Below, in pieces: positions 9,522 to 19,289 of a stretch of 64,000 nucleotides of DNA. A program made the translations under genes and the position numbers. Positions within the stretch are counted from its first letter, which is position 1. Each line of letters starts with the position of its first letter. The DNA is from Blautia liquoris (GTDB lineage Bacteria > Bacillota > Clostridia > Lachnospirales > Lachnospiraceae), in the NCBI RefSeq assembly GCF_015159595.1, contig NZ_CP063304.1, positions 1,302,001 through 1,366,000 of the forward strand. The letters are read 5' to 3'. The notes below the pieces were generated by a model. That model worked only from the letters and a program-made list of their open reading frames with translations. It made no database searches and was not told the DNA's origin.

Positions 9522-9550
9522 TTGATTTCACGCAATGGAAGGGTTATAAT
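9522..9550 (+). promoter_or_regulatory. Promoter upstream of the small-protein/cooT/acetogenesis cluster
   Basis: TTGATT at 9522 and TATAAT at 9545 are separated by 17 bases. A small GC hairpin (CTGCC GGGC GGCAG) follows in the leader at ~9577, then a strong AAAGGGAG site before the ATG at 9614. This is the only clear promoter I see ahead of the Wood-Ljungdahl genes. Confidence 0.65.
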
Positions 9551-9613
9551 ATTAACAATATAACTTGAAAAATTCTGCCGGGCGGCAGCCTGGAGATAGA
9601 AAGGGAGCCTTTT

Positions 9614-9886
9614 ATGCATATATTAAATGATGAGAATGGGAATCCGATTGCTCACGGAGGACAAGACAAGGAACACCCATCTCGTACAAAAAAAGAGGAG
9701 AACATTGCTTTGCTTCAGTTTATGCTTTCACATAATGAGCATCATGCCGAGGAACTTGAAGAGATGGCTCATCAGCTGAAAGAGCAGGGAATGGGTGATG
9801 CTGCTAAGAAGATTTCAGAGGCGGTAGAGAATTTCAATGAAGGAAATAAACGACTGAGCCTTGCACTGACACTGGTGAAAAGATAA
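9614..9886 (+). CDS. Small helical His-containing protein of unknown function
   Basis: 90 residues, not recognised. The start has a good AAAGGGAG ribosome site. The N-terminus is polar (HILNDENGNPIAHGGQ). Residues ~30-85 are predicted to be amphipathic helix, with a His cluster HNEHHAEELEEMAHQL that could bind a metal. No signal peptide or cysteine is present. It sits 16 bases before a CooT-like gene and upstream of the nickel enzymes CooS and AcsB, so a role in nickel handling is a reasonable inference but unproven. Confidence 0.7.
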   Translation: MHILNDENGNPIAHGGQDKEHPSRTKKEENIALLQFMLSHNEHHAEELEEMAHQLKEQGMGDAAKKISEAVENFNEGNKRLSLALTLVKR

Positions 9887-9902
9887 AGGAGGTCTGTATA
9901 GT

Positions 9903-10088
9903 ATGTGCCTTGCTACAGTATATAAGGATAATGATGATACAACAGCAATCTGTAAAAACGTGTCCAGAATCGATGTCGATGGAGATTTTGTGCGAATTAG
10001 GGATATTCTGGGTGACGAGATGAGACTTCAGGGAAAGATTCTCATGGTCGACTTGGCAAACAGTATTGTAAAACTGCAATGCGATTAA
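9903..10088 (+). CDS. cooT: CooT-family small nickel-binding protein
   Basis: 61 residues with the family's characteristic start MCLATVY and an SH3-like strand pattern ending in VDLANSIVKL. CooT of Rhodospirillum is a small nickel-binding protein linked to CO dehydrogenase maturation, and Cys2 is a proposed ligand; this copy keeps that cysteine. A strong AAAGGAGG site precedes it. It follows the 90-residue His protein and precedes metF and cooS, which fits a nickel supply role for CODH/ACS. Confidence 0.85.
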   Translation: MCLATVYKDNDDTTAICKNVSRIDVDGDFVRIRDILGDEMRLQGKILMVDLANSIVKLQCD

Positions 10089-10160
10089 AACAGGTAAATA
10101 CTTATGATAATAAGTTTTACATAGTAACTATCAATAAATGGAAGCGGAGGTAAAGTAACT

Positions 10161-11072
10161 ATGAAGCTTACGGATATTATGAAGAAGAGGACGATGTTCT
10201 CTTTTGAAGTATTTCCGCCGAAGACAGATGAGGCCATGGTTAAGCTTGGCAAGACCCTGGAACACCTCTATGAATTCAAACCTGACTATATTTCGTGTAC
10301 CTATGGGGCAGGTGGAAGCAATGTGGGAAGAAACCTGGAAGTCTGTAAGAAAATTAAAGAGGCTGATAATGATACAATTCCTGTCACTCACTTTACATGT
10401 GTGGGAAACACAAAAGAAGGTGTGAAAGAGCAGCTCCAGAATTATCTGGACAATGGTATTAATCATATGCTGGCTCTTCGAGGGGATCTCCCTTATGGAT
10501 GGACGGGAACGAATGGAGATTTTGCATATGCGACAGATTTACTCGCATATGTGAGAAAAGAATTTGGCGATCAATTCGAGATTGCGGTATCGGGATCTCC
10601 GGAAGGACATATCACATGCGGAACACTTGAGGCCGATATTGCACATTTAAAACAGAAACAAGATGAAGGAGCTGACTATATCATGACACAGCTCACTTAT
10701 GATATGGAACAATTTAAGTACTGGTTTGATACGATTCGAAAGGCGGGAATTACACTTCCGGTCGATGTAGGTGTGATGCCTGTAGTGAATAAAGATTCTG
10801 TTATCAATATGTGTCTATCCCGCAACGGATCAGCAATACCGAGAAAACTTGCGGAGATCATCTCACATCACTGGTTTGATAAAGATCCAGATGGAAATCC
10901 ACTTCCGGAAGTAAAAGAGGCCTTTCGGGAAGAAGGAATTAATTACACTGTAAACCAGCTTCATGAATATATGGCGATCGGTGTCGATGGAATCCATCTG
11001 TATGCAATGAACACATGGAAGAACAGTACTGAAATTTTGAACCGTGCGGGGATTCGCACATTGGTAAATTAA
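10161..11072 (+). CDS. metF: 5,10-methylenetetrahydrofolate reductase
   Basis: 303 residues, the standard MetF TIM barrel. It reduces methylene-THF to methyl-THF, the last step of the methyl branch before transfer to the corrinoid protein. Motifs are SFEVFPPK near the N-terminus (catalytic Glu), SCTYGAGGS, THFTCVG, LALRGD and QLTYDM. It has a strong GCGGAGG ribosome site. No metV (zinc/Fe-S partner) or rnfC2 gene is adjacent, unlike several other acetogens, so this MetF may act alone or with an unlinked partner. Confidence 0.95.
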   Translation: MKLTDIMKKRTMFSFEVFPPKTDEAMVKLGKTLEHLYEFKPDYISCTYGAGGSNVGRNLEVCKKIKEADNDTIPVTHFTCVGNTKEGVKEQLQNYLDNGINHMLALRGDLPYGWTGTNGDFAYATDLLAYVRKEFGDQFEIAVSGSPEGHITCGTLEADIAHLKQKQDEGADYIMTQLTYDMEQFKYWFDTIRKAGITLPVDVGVMPVVNKDSVINMCLSRNGSAIPRKLAEIISHHWFDKDPDGNPLPEVKEAFREEGINYTVNQLHEYMAIGVDGIHLYAMNTWKNSTEILNRAGIRTLVN

Positions 11073-11180
11073 AGTAACAGATTATGTTTATTCTGGTAAA
11101 GATTTGACAATAAATGGATGTGAAGGCTGAGAAAAACATACTAAGCTTTCTTAATAATGGCGGAAATTAAGGAGTATCAT

Positions 11181-13073
11181 ATGAGTGAATTCAAAATGAC
11201 GACAGTTGAAGAACTTGAGGCTGCAACCGATCGCCTGCTGGAGACAGGTGCAAAAGTTGGTGCAGATGCATGGCAGTTTCGAGTTAAAAATCAGACACCG
11301 CACTGTAAGTTTGGCGAGACAGGTGTCTGCTGCAAAATCTGTACAATGGGGCCGTGTCGTGTTACAAAAAAATCGCCCAGAGGCGTCTGCGGGTGTGATG
11401 TGCACGGAATCGTGGCAAGAAATTTTCTGAGGTTTACGGCAGCCGGATCGGCAACACATTCTGATCATGGACGTGAAATCTGCAACACACTGTATCAGAC
11501 GGCAGAGGATGGAAACTACAAAGTTAAGGATCCGGAGAAACTGCTTCGGATTGCAAAAGAGTGGGAAATTGACACCGAGGGCAGAGATATCTATGATGTG
11601 GCTCACGATGTTGCGTATACAGCGCTTACCGAGTATGGGAAACCTTTTGGTACCCAGAGATTTTTAAAAAGAGCTCCAAAACATACACAGGAACTTTGGG
11701 AGAAGAATGAACTTGCACCACACGCAATTGATCGTGAGGTTTCCAGATCCTTACATATGACCCATATGGGCTGCTCTTCGAAACCGGCGCCTCTTATTAA
11801 GCAGTCGATTCGAAGTGGACTTGCCGATGGATGGGGCGGTTCTATGATGGGAACCGAATTCTCGGATGTCATGTTCGGAACACCAAAGCCAATAGATACA
11901 GAGGCAAACTTAGGTGTTATGTCAGAGGAAAATGTCAACATCGTAGTACACGGTCACGATCCCTCACTTTCTGAGATGATCTGTGAATATGCGGATGATC
12001 CCAAAATGATTGCTTATGCAAAAGAAAAGGGAGCAAAAGGGATCACTGTTTCTGGGATATGTTGTACCTCCAATGAAGTGGCGATGCGGCGGGGAGTGCC
12101 GATGGCAGGCAATTTCCTTCAGCAGGAAAATATCGTACTGACAGGTGCCTGTGAGGCGATCGTTGTGGATGTTCAGTGTATATTCCCGGCACTGGGGCCA
12201 TTGAGTAAATGCTTCCATACGAAGTTTGTGACAACCTCACCAGTTGCACAGATGCCGGATTCAGATTTCATCCGTTTTGATGCGAAAACAGCGGCTGAAA
12301 ATGCAAAAGAGATCATCAAGATGGCCATTGATAATTTTGAGAATCGAAAACCAGAACTTGTTCATATCCCTAAACTGAAACAGAAAGCTACCGTGGGATA
12401 TTCAACCGAGGCAATCGTCAAAGTACTTGACGGCGTAGCCAACACACAGGTAGACGAGATGGGAACAACCAAACCGTTGATTGAATGTATCACATCCGGT
12501 GTGATTCGCGGTGCAGTGGCTATGGTTGGATGTAATAATCCAAAAATACGCCCGGATTATGCACATGTCGAACTGATGAAAAAGCTGATTGCAAACGATA
12601 TAATTATTATTTCATCTGGTTGTTCTGCTCAGGCGGCTGCAAAAGTCGGACTGATGGATAAAAGAGCTAAAGATCTCTGCGGTGCCGGACTTAAAAGGGT
12701 CTGTGAACTTGCAGATATCCCCCCGGTACTGCATATGGGTTCCTGTGTGGACATCAGTCGTATGGTGATTCTTGCATCGTCACTGGCTAAAGATTCAGGT
12801 CTTAATATTTCACAGCTTCCTGTTGTCGGCTGTGCACCAGAATGGATGTCCGAAAAAGCGGTCTCTATCGGAAACTATGTAGTAGGAACCGGAATAGACA
12901 CTTTCCTTGGAATTGACCCCTGTGTCAGTGGGTCGGATGAGGTAGTAGATCTTTTGACTGGCGGAACGAAAGACTGGGTGGAAGCATCATTTACAGTGGA
13001 AAAAGATATAGACAAATTGGGTGACAAGATGATTGAACGTATTGAAGAAAAAAGGAATGCTCTTGGCATCTGA
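11181..13073 (+). CDS. cooS: Anaerobic carbon monoxide dehydrogenase catalytic subunit
   Basis: 630 residues; reduces CO2 to CO (or the reverse) at a Ni-Fe-S C-cluster and supplies CO to acetyl-CoA synthase (acsA role). The N-terminal cysteine cluster HCKFGETGVCCKICTMGPC, then GVCGCD, provides the B- and D-cluster ligands. HMGSCVDISR and downstream Cys residues belong to the C-cluster region. I chose the ATG at 11181, which has AAGGAG six bases before it, over the ATG at 11157. cooC and acsB follow directly, supporting a role in the ACS complex. Confidence 0.97.
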   Translation: MSEFKMTTVEELEAATDRLLETGAKVGADAWQFRVKNQTPHCKFGETGVCCKICTMGPCRVTKKSPRGVCGCDVHGIVARNFLRFTAAGSATHSDHGREICNTLYQTAEDGNYKVKDPEKLLRIAKEWEIDTEGRDIYDVAHDVAYTALTEYGKPFGTQRFLKRAPKHTQELWEKNELAPHAIDREVSRSLHMTHMGCSSKPAPLIKQSIRSGLADGWGGSMMGTEFSDVMFGTPKPIDTEANLGVMSEENVNIVVHGHDPSLSEMICEYADDPKMIAYAKEKGAKGITVSGICCTSNEVAMRRGVPMAGNFLQQENIVLTGACEAIVVDVQCIFPALGPLSKCFHTKFVTTSPVAQMPDSDFIRFDAKTAAENAKEIIKMAIDNFENRKPELVHIPKLKQKATVGYSTEAIVKVLDGVANTQVDEMGTTKPLIECITSGVIRGAVAMVGCNNPKIRPDYAHVELMKKLIANDIIIISSGCSAQAAAKVGLMDKRAKDLCGAGLKRVCELADIPPVLHMGSCVDISRMVILASSLAKDSGLNISQLPVVGCAPEWMSEKAVSIGNYVVGTGIDTFLGIDPCVSGSDEVVDLLTGGTKDWVEASFTVEKDIDKLGDKMIERIEEKRNALGI

Positions 13074-13098
13074 CGAAGTTCACGAAAGGTGACATGAA

Positions 13099-13866
13099 AT
13101 GAAGATTGCGGTGACAGGTAAAGGCGGAGTGGGTAAGACCACATTCGCCGCTATATTGGCCAGGTTATATGCAGATGAGGGTAAGGAGGTATTGGCAGCA
13201 GATGTAGATCCTGATGCGAATCTCGGATTGGCACTTGGCTTTTCTGATGAGGTGCTTGAATCTATCGTCCCAATCAGCAAGATGAGAAAACTGGTGGAAG
13301 AGCGGACAGGTGCCAATTCGGAAAATCGTTTCTATAAGCTGAACCCGCAGGTGAGCGATATTCCGGATACGTATGCAAAAACTGCGAATGGTGTAAAGCT
13401 GCTTGTTCTCGGAACGGTTGAAACAGCGGGAAGTGGCTGTGTGTGCCCGGAACATGTGATGTTAAAACGAATTATCAATAATTTGATTTTACATCGTGAT
13501 GATGTGGTTATTATGGATATGGAGGCCGGTCTTGAACATCTTGGCCGGGGGACAACTGAGAATATGGATCAGTTTATCGTTGTGATTGAACCAGGTGCCA
13601 GAAGTGTTCAGACGTATAAAAATGTAAAACGTCTGGCGCATGAACTGGGGGTAGAACAGGTTCATGTAGTTGCCAATAAAGTGCGTGATGGCAGGGACGA
13701 GGCATTTGTCCGGGAAAAAATACCGATTGAGGATCTGCTGGGCGTGATCCATTATAATCCGGAAATCATGGATGCGGACCGGCAGGGATGTTCACCATAT
13801 GAATTCAGTAAAACGGTAGTGGATGAGATTCGGGTAATGAAGGACAAGATAGATCAGGTATCTTAA
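13099..13866 (+). CDS. cooC: CO dehydrogenase nickel-insertion ATPase CooC
   Basis: 255 residues; MinD/ParA-class P-loop ATPase that helps load nickel into CODH or ACS. The deviant Walker A GKGGVGKTT is at residues 7-15, the switch region ADVDPDANLG at 34-43, and the nickel/zinc-binding C-V-C motif (GSGCVCPEH) at Cys114 and Cys116. It sits 25 bases after cooS and upstream of acsB, the two nickel enzymes it could serve. Confidence 0.95.
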   Translation: MKIAVTGKGGVGKTTFAAILARLYADEGKEVLAADVDPDANLGLALGFSDEVLESIVPISKMRKLVEERTGANSENRFYKLNPQVSDIPDTYAKTANGVKLLVLGTVETAGSGCVCPEHVMLKRIINNLILHRDDVVIMDMEAGLEHLGRGTTENMDQFIVVIEPGARSVQTYKNVKRLAHELGVEQVHVVANKVRDGRDEAFVREKIPIEDLLGVIHYNPEIMDADRQGCSPYEFSKTVVDEIRVMKDKIDQVS

Positions 13867-13902
13867 GATTCCTGAATCCGTCACAGAAAAGGAGGAAAAA
13901 TT

Positions 13903-16032
13903 TTGACTTTATTTGATAGAGTTTTTAGCGGAAATGATGCTGTATATGCTTTGACGGAGAATGCAATAGATGATGCCATAAAGAAATATGGAGAAGACAA
14001 AGCGGTAAAGTTTCCAGATACTGCCTATTCTCTTCCCTGTTATTATGCAGTGACAGGAACAAAAGTGGCAGATCTGAAAGGATTGAAAGAAGCTCACGGT
14101 GTCGTTAAAACATTGATGACGAGGGAACCGCGATTGAATGATGCTTTTATGTCAGGAGTTGCCACAGCACTCTGTGCGGAATTTATTGAGGTTCTGAAAT
14201 ATATTGACGGGGCAGTTCCTTACGAAGAGCCGCTGTATGGTCATCTTCCGGATGCTGTCATCCGAGAACTTGGTGTGCCGCTTGTTACGGGTGACATTCC
14301 CGGTGTTGCTGTTATTATAGGGGGAGCACCAACCACGGAAGAAGGCGTTGCACTGGTCAAGAGTTATCAGGCACAGGGCATTCTTGTTACTCTTGTAGGT
14401 GAAATTATCGATCAGTGTGCAGAAGCCGGATATAAGACAGGAGCTAATGTACGCGTGATACCGCTTGGAAAAGATATCACCTCCGTGATTCATGTTGTCT
14501 CTGTTGCCATTCGAGCGGCTCTTATTTTCGGAAATATTAAACCGGGGGATGCGAATGCTCTGATGGAATATACGATGAAACGTGTTCCGGCATTCGTAAA
14601 TGCCTTTGCACCTCTGGATGATGTTATCGTTGCATGCGGAGCTGGTGCGATTGCACTTGGATTCCCTGTTGTCACAAATGAGACAGAGAATATCTTCAAA
14701 GTTCCGAAGAGCTTGATTGTTCAGCCGGACGTGAGCAAATTTAATGCCACTTCTCTGGAGGCACGTGATATAAAGATTAAGATCACTAATATTGATATTC
14801 CGGTCGCATTTGCTTCCGCATTCGAAGGCGAGATTATCAGAAGAAAAGATATGCAGGTGGAATTTGACGGATCACGCGTAGACTGCTGTGAGCTTGTCAA
14901 AGCCAAAGATATGAATGAAGTGGAAGATCACAAGATTGAATTGATTGGGCCGGATCTCGATGAATTCGAAGTTGGAAGCAAACATAGTATTGCATATATC
15001 GTAGAAGTTGCCGGTAAGAATATGCAGCCGGATTTCGAACCGGTTTTTGAGCGCAAATTCCACAGTTACATTAACTGTATGGAGGGAGTAATGCATACCG
15101 GGCAGCGTGATATGATTCGTCTTCGCATCAGCAAAGATGCCTTTGATGCGGGACTTCGTGCAAAGCATATCGGAGAAGTACTGTATGCGCAGGTTAAAAA
15201 CGAATTCGAGGCTGTTGTTGATAAATGTCAGGTGAAGATTTATACAAATGAAGCAGACTGCACACGAATTCGTCATGAAGTTGCCATCCCTGCATTTGAT
15301 CATCGAGATGAGAGGCTTTCGACGATGACAGATGAGTCAGTACCTGTTTATTACAGCTGTATTCTCTGCCAGGCATTTTCACCATCTCATGTGTGCGTGG
15401 TGACTCCAGAAAGGCTGGGACTTTGCGGAGCTGTTTCCTGGCTTGATGCAAAAGCGACACATGAACTGGATCCGAATGGTCCCTGTCAGGTGATAACAAA
15501 GGAAAAAATGATCGATGAGAGAATTGGAGAGTATGAGGATGTAGATGAATCTGTCAAACGCCTTTCTCAGGGAGCATTGGAAGAAGTATCATTGTATTCA
15601 ATTATGGAAAAACCGATGACATCCTGTGGATGTTTTGAATGTATCTGTGGCATTGAGCCATTCTCTAATGGTGTATGTATCACTAACCGTGAGTATGCCG
15701 GACAGACACCGCTTGGAATGACATTCCCAGAACTGGCATCTATGACAGGGGGCGGTGTCCAGACACCGGGATTTATGGGACATGGAAAACACTTTATTGC
15801 ATCCAAAAAATTCATGAAAGCAGAAGGCGGAATTGAGAGAATCGTCTGGATGCCGAAAGACTTGAAGGATCAGGTTGCAGATCGTGTAAATGAGACTGCG
15901 AAAGAACTTTACGGGATAGATAACTTCTGTGACAGGATTGCAGATGAAACCATTACCACCGATCCGGAGGAATTGGTGGCATGGCTGACCGAAAAGAATC
16001 ATCCGGCACTCAGCATGGAACCAATGATCTAG
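13903..16032 (+). CDS. acsB: Acetyl-CoA synthase (CODH/ACS beta subunit)
   Basis: 709 residues; joins CO, the corrinoid-bound methyl group and CoA into acetyl-CoA at the Ni-Ni-[4Fe-4S] A-cluster. The A-cluster ligands are all visible: Cys486, Cys489, Cys498 and Cys508 at the same spacing as in Moorella, and Cys575-Gly-Cys577 (SCGCFEC) for the distal nickel. A TTG start at 13903 has AAAGGAGG seven bases upstream, and no ATG alternative fits. An N-terminal domain of about 300 residues, which in Moorella binds CODH, is present. Confidence 0.97.
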   Translation: MTLFDRVFSGNDAVYALTENAIDDAIKKYGEDKAVKFPDTAYSLPCYYAVTGTKVADLKGLKEAHGVVKTLMTREPRLNDAFMSGVATALCAEFIEVLKYIDGAVPYEEPLYGHLPDAVIRELGVPLVTGDIPGVAVIIGGAPTTEEGVALVKSYQAQGILVTLVGEIIDQCAEAGYKTGANVRVIPLGKDITSVIHVVSVAIRAALIFGNIKPGDANALMEYTMKRVPAFVNAFAPLDDVIVACGAGAIALGFPVVTNETENIFKVPKSLIVQPDVSKFNATSLEARDIKIKITNIDIPVAFASAFEGEIIRRKDMQVEFDGSRVDCCELVKAKDMNEVEDHKIELIGPDLDEFEVGSKHSIAYIVEVAGKNMQPDFEPVFERKFHSYINCMEGVMHTGQRDMIRLRISKDAFDAGLRAKHIGEVLYAQVKNEFEAVVDKCQVKIYTNEADCTRIRHEVAIPAFDHRDERLSTMTDESVPVYYSCILCQAFSPSHVCVVTPERLGLCGAVSWLDAKATHELDPNGPCQVITKEKMIDERIGEYEDVDESVKRLSQGALEEVSLYSIMEKPMTSCGCFECICGIEPFSNGVCITNREYAGQTPLGMTFPELASMTGGGVQTPGFMGHGKHFIASKKFMKAEGGIERIVWMPKDLKDQVADRVNETAKELYGIDNFCDRIADETITTDPEELVAWLTEKNHPALSMEPMI

Positions 16033-16049
16033 ATACAATTACTGTTTAG

Positions 16050-16106
16050 TCTCTGTCCCGGCGGGGCAGAGCGAAGCGAAATCTCGCCGGCGAGCTAAAC
16101 GTTTCA
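16050..16106. other. Intergenic GC-rich hairpin between acsB and acsD
   Basis: Inverted-repeat-rich segment (CTCTGTCCC GGCG GGGCAGAG, then CTCGCCGGCGAG) in a 110-base gap inside the acs operon. It lacks a clear T-run, so it may be a processing or partial-attenuation site, or a repeat remnant. The end GCTAAACG also appears near 9383 in another intergenic repeat. Confidence 0.5.
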
Positions 16107-16143
16107 AAGAAAAACAGAATTAATTTTAAGGAGGCTTATTAAC

Positions 16144-17085
16144 ATGCCGTTTCAATGCAAACCACAAAAGTTTAATGCATCTATCAACAAAGTTGATATT
16201 GGATGTGATGAACATGCAATATCATTAGGAGGAGAGAATACGTTCCCTTTTTACAGTTTTGACGGTTCCGTAGGTGATGGCCCCAAGGTAGGGGTAGAGA
16301 TTACAGATATGGAGATGGATAACGAACCACAGGGGGTCAAGGACTATTATGAAGGATGTCAGACTCTGGCGGAGATCGCTAAAAAAGCTGAGGAAATGCA
16401 AGGAGCAGATTTCGTCTGCCTGCGTCTGGAAGGCGGAGATCCAAACGGTGCAGATAAACCGGTCGAGGATCTGGTTGCCGTGGCAAAAGAGGTTTCAGAT
16501 GCCATTACGGCTCCTCTTGTAATTGAAGGATGTAAAAATGTAGAAAAAGATGGTCAGCTGCTTCCGAAAGTGGCGGAAGCACTGCAGGGCAAAAATGTAC
16601 TGTTTTTGTCGGCAAGAGAAGAGGATTATAAAACAATCGGCGCCGCTGTAGGTCTGGCTTATAACCAAAAAGTCGGAGCAGAGTCGGCAGTCGATATTAA
16701 TCTCGCAAAACAACTGAATGTTGTGCTTACACAGTTAAATGTAAAACCTGAAAGTATCGTGATGAATGTCGGAACAGCGGCATCCGGATATGGATATGAT
16801 TATGTGATATCTACCATGGATCGTATTCGGGCGGCAGCTCTTTCGCAGGACGATAAGATGCTTCAGATGCCAATTATTACTCCTATCGCTTCAGAAACCT
16901 GGGTTGTAAAAGAATCCATAGCTTCGGAAGAAGAGGTTCCGGAATGGGGTTCAAAGGATGCACGTGGAGTCTCCATGGAAGTGCAGACGGCTGCAGCTTC
17001 TCTGGTATCCGGTTCCGATGCCGTAATCTTAAAGCATCCGAAATCTGTTGCAGCAATTTCGAAAATGATAAAAGAATTAGTTTAA
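16144..17085 (+). CDS. acsD: Corrinoid/iron-sulfur protein small subunit (CODH/ACS delta)
   Basis: 313 residues; TIM-barrel subunit that partners AcsC to carry the cobalt-bound methyl group from methyl-THF to acetyl-CoA synthase. Typical stretches are GGENTFPFYSFDG near residue 36 and a C-terminal region with PIITPIASETWVVKE. It has no cysteine cluster, as expected for this subunit. It has a strong AAGGAGG ribosome site and lies 21 bases before acsC. Confidence 0.96.
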   Translation: MPFQCKPQKFNASINKVDIGCDEHAISLGGENTFPFYSFDGSVGDGPKVGVEITDMEMDNEPQGVKDYYEGCQTLAEIAKKAEEMQGADFVCLRLEGGDPNGADKPVEDLVAVAKEVSDAITAPLVIEGCKNVEKDGQLLPKVAEALQGKNVLFLSAREEDYKTIGAAVGLAYNQKVGAESAVDINLAKQLNVVLTQLNVKPESIVMNVGTAASGYGYDYVISTMDRIRAAALSQDDKMLQMPIITPIASETWVVKESIASEEEVPEWGSKDARGVSMEVQTAAASLVSGSDAVILKHPKSVAAISKMIKELV

Positions 17086-17106
17086 TTCGAAAACAGGAGG
17101 ATAAAA

Positions 17107-18465
17107 ATGGCATTAACAGGTATTCAAATATTTAAGATGACACCAAAGAAAAACTGTAAGGAGTGCGGGTGCCCTACATGTATGGCTTTTTCCATGAAAG
17201 TCGCTCAGGGGGCTATGGACATATCGGCATGTCCGTATATGTCTGAGGATGCTCTTTCGCAGCTGTCAGAAGCGACAGCTCCACCTATGAAGACAATAAA
17301 AGTCGGAACCGGTGACAGCGAATATTCACTTGGCGGTGAGACTGTGCTATATAGGCATGAAAAGACATTTGTCAGCAAAACAAGATATGCAGCATCTCTG
17401 GATACACAGATGGATGATGTGACAGCCGATGAGAGAATTAAATCAATTGCAAAAGTTGACTACGTACGTATCGGTGAACGTATGCACACAGAGATGGTTA
17501 ATGTAAACTATCTTGATGGTGATGCATCAGAAAAGTACATGGAATTGGTAAAAAAAGCTGCGGAGACAGGAAGATGTCTGATTCTTTCCTGCAAGGATGT
17601 AAAGACGGCAGAGGCAGCTCTTGAAATCTGTAAAGAAGCAAAACCAATATTAAATGGTGCAGATGTTTCTAACTACAAGGAAATGAATGATGTGGCACAG
17701 GCGGCCGGCGTTGTTCTGGGAGTCTCCGGATCAAATATTAGTGAATTATATGATACGACGGCAGCCCTTGAAAAACTGGGAAATAAGAATCTGGTTCTTG
17801 ATGTGACAGCTGATACAGTAAAAGAGACTTTCTCTAATGCCGTACAAGTACGTCGTTCAGCAATCAAAGATACAAACCGCACCTTTGGTTATCCCTCAAT
17901 TGTAAATGCTGCAAAACTTGCAAGAGGAGATAAAGCGTTTGAACAGACTCTTGCCTCTGTATTCACCATGAAATACGGTTCAATTGTGATTGTAGATGAG
18001 ATGGACTATGCTTTGGCTCTACCACTTTACGGATTGAGACAGAATCTGTTCACTGATCCTCAAAAGCCGATGAAAGTAGATCCGGGTATCTATCAGATCA
18101 ATGGCGGTGATGAGAATTCAATCTGTCTGACAACTGTTGATTTTGCACTTACTTATTTTCTGGTTTCCGGAGAACTGGAACGTTCCGGAGTACCGGTAAA
18201 TCTTGTAATCTCCGATGCGGGCGGACTTTCCGTGTTAACTTCCTGGGCTGCAGGAAAGTTCTCAGCGACTTCAATCTCCAAATATATCCTTGAAAATGTA
18301 GAGGATAAGGTGAAATCCAGAAAGCTTGTGATTCCAGGCAAAGTTGCGGTGTTAAAAGGTGATCTGGAATCAAAACTTCCGGGATGGGAAGTGATTGTGG
18401 CACCTCTTGAAGCAGTACAGCTTGTAAAATTCCTGAAAGATATGCAGGCGAACAGTCAGTTATAA
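17107..18465 (+). CDS. acsC: Corrinoid/iron-sulfur protein large subunit (CODH/ACS gamma)
   Basis: 452 residues. The N-terminal [4Fe-4S] module has Cys17, Cys20, Cys25 and Cys42 (NCKECGCPTC then ACPYM), the same spacing as the Moorella protein. It is followed by a TIM barrel and a C-terminal B12-binding domain. It uses a corrinoid as methyl carrier and so makes the organism depend on cobalamin supply, which is relevant to the cobalamin riboswitch later in this window. It is co-directional with acsD and acsE. Confidence 0.97.
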   Translation: MALTGIQIFKMTPKKNCKECGCPTCMAFSMKVAQGAMDISACPYMSEDALSQLSEATAPPMKTIKVGTGDSEYSLGGETVLYRHEKTFVSKTRYAASLDTQMDDVTADERIKSIAKVDYVRIGERMHTEMVNVNYLDGDASEKYMELVKKAAETGRCLILSCKDVKTAEAALEICKEAKPILNGADVSNYKEMNDVAQAAGVVLGVSGSNISELYDTTAALEKLGNKNLVLDVTADTVKETFSNAVQVRRSAIKDTNRTFGYPSIVNAAKLARGDKAFEQTLASVFTMKYGSIVIVDEMDYALALPLYGLRQNLFTDPQKPMKVDPGIYQINGGDENSICLTTVDFALTYFLVSGELERSGVPVNLVISDAGGLSVLTSWAAGKFSATSISKYILENVEDKVKSRKLVIPGKVAVLKGDLESKLPGWEVIVAPLEAVQLVKFLKDMQANSQL

Positions 18466-18497
18466 GGATTAATTATTGAATATTAAGGAGAAAAGAC

Positions 18498-19283
18498 ATG
18501 GCAAAATTTATTACGATTGGTGAAAGAATTCATTGTATTTCCCCGGCAATCCGTGATGCTTTTAATACACGTAATCCGGAAGCTATTCTAAAGCGGGCAA
18601 AGGAACAGTTAGATGCGGGTGCAACATATCTTGATGTCAATATCGGCCCGGCTGAAAGCGATGGACCGGACCTTATGAAATGGGCAGTTCAGTTAATCCA
18701 GCAAAACTTCGATAATGTTCCGCTGGCATTGGACACATCAAATAAAGCAGCTATAGAAGCTGGCATATCCGTATATAATCGTTCAAAGGGGAAACCAATT
18801 GTCAACTCTGCTGACGCAGGAGATCGTATCAGCTACATTGATCTTGCAGCGGCGAATGATGCGATTGTTATCGCCCTTTGTTCCAACGGTCCTATTGCAG
18901 CGGACAATGATGAACGTATGGTACACTGCCAGACGATGCTTGAGCACGGCATGGAACTTGGCATGGAAGAAACGGACCTTTGGTTTGATCCTCTGTTTGT
19001 CGTGGTAAAGGGAATGCAGGACAAACAGATGGAAGTTTTGGAAGCTATTAAGATGTTCTCCGATATGGGACTGAACTCAACAGGTGGTCTGTCCAATAAC
19101 TCAAATGGTATGCCAAAAAATATACGTCCAATCATGGATTCTGCTATGGTTGCCATGGCGATGATGCAGGGGCTGACATCGGCAATTGTCAATCCTTGTG
19201 ATCAGAGACTGATGGAGACAGTAAAATCCTGTGACGTATTAAAAGGGAATACGCTGTACGCGGACTCCTATCTGGATCTGTAA
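18498..19283 (+). CDS. acsE: Methyl-THF:corrinoid/iron-sulfur protein methyltransferase
   Basis: 261 residues, DHPS-like pterin-binding TIM barrel. Transfers the methyl group from methyl-THF to Co(I) of AcsCD. Recognisable motifs are DVNIGPAESDGP, PLALDTSN and GLSNNSNGMP, the last with the Asn involved in protonating N5 of the folate. It lies 32 bases after acsC and is followed by a terminator hairpin, so acsD-C-E may form a subunit of the operon. Confidence 0.97.
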   Translation: MAKFITIGERIHCISPAIRDAFNTRNPEAILKRAKEQLDAGATYLDVNIGPAESDGPDLMKWAVQLIQQNFDNVPLALDTSNKAAIEAGISVYNRSKGKPIVNSADAGDRISYIDLAAANDAIVIALCSNGPIAADNDERMVHCQTMLEHGMELGMEETDLWFDPLFVVVKGMQDKQMEVLEAIKMFSDMGLNSTGGLSNNSNGMPKNIRPIMDSAMVAMAMMQGLTSAIVNPCDQRLMETVKSCDVLKGNTLYADSYLDL

Positions 19284-19289
19284 GTTTAA

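Noticed and set aside
11157-11180. Upstream ATG as the cooS start
   Set aside because: The AAGGAG ribosome site lies inside this stretch and is correctly spaced for the ATG at 11181.
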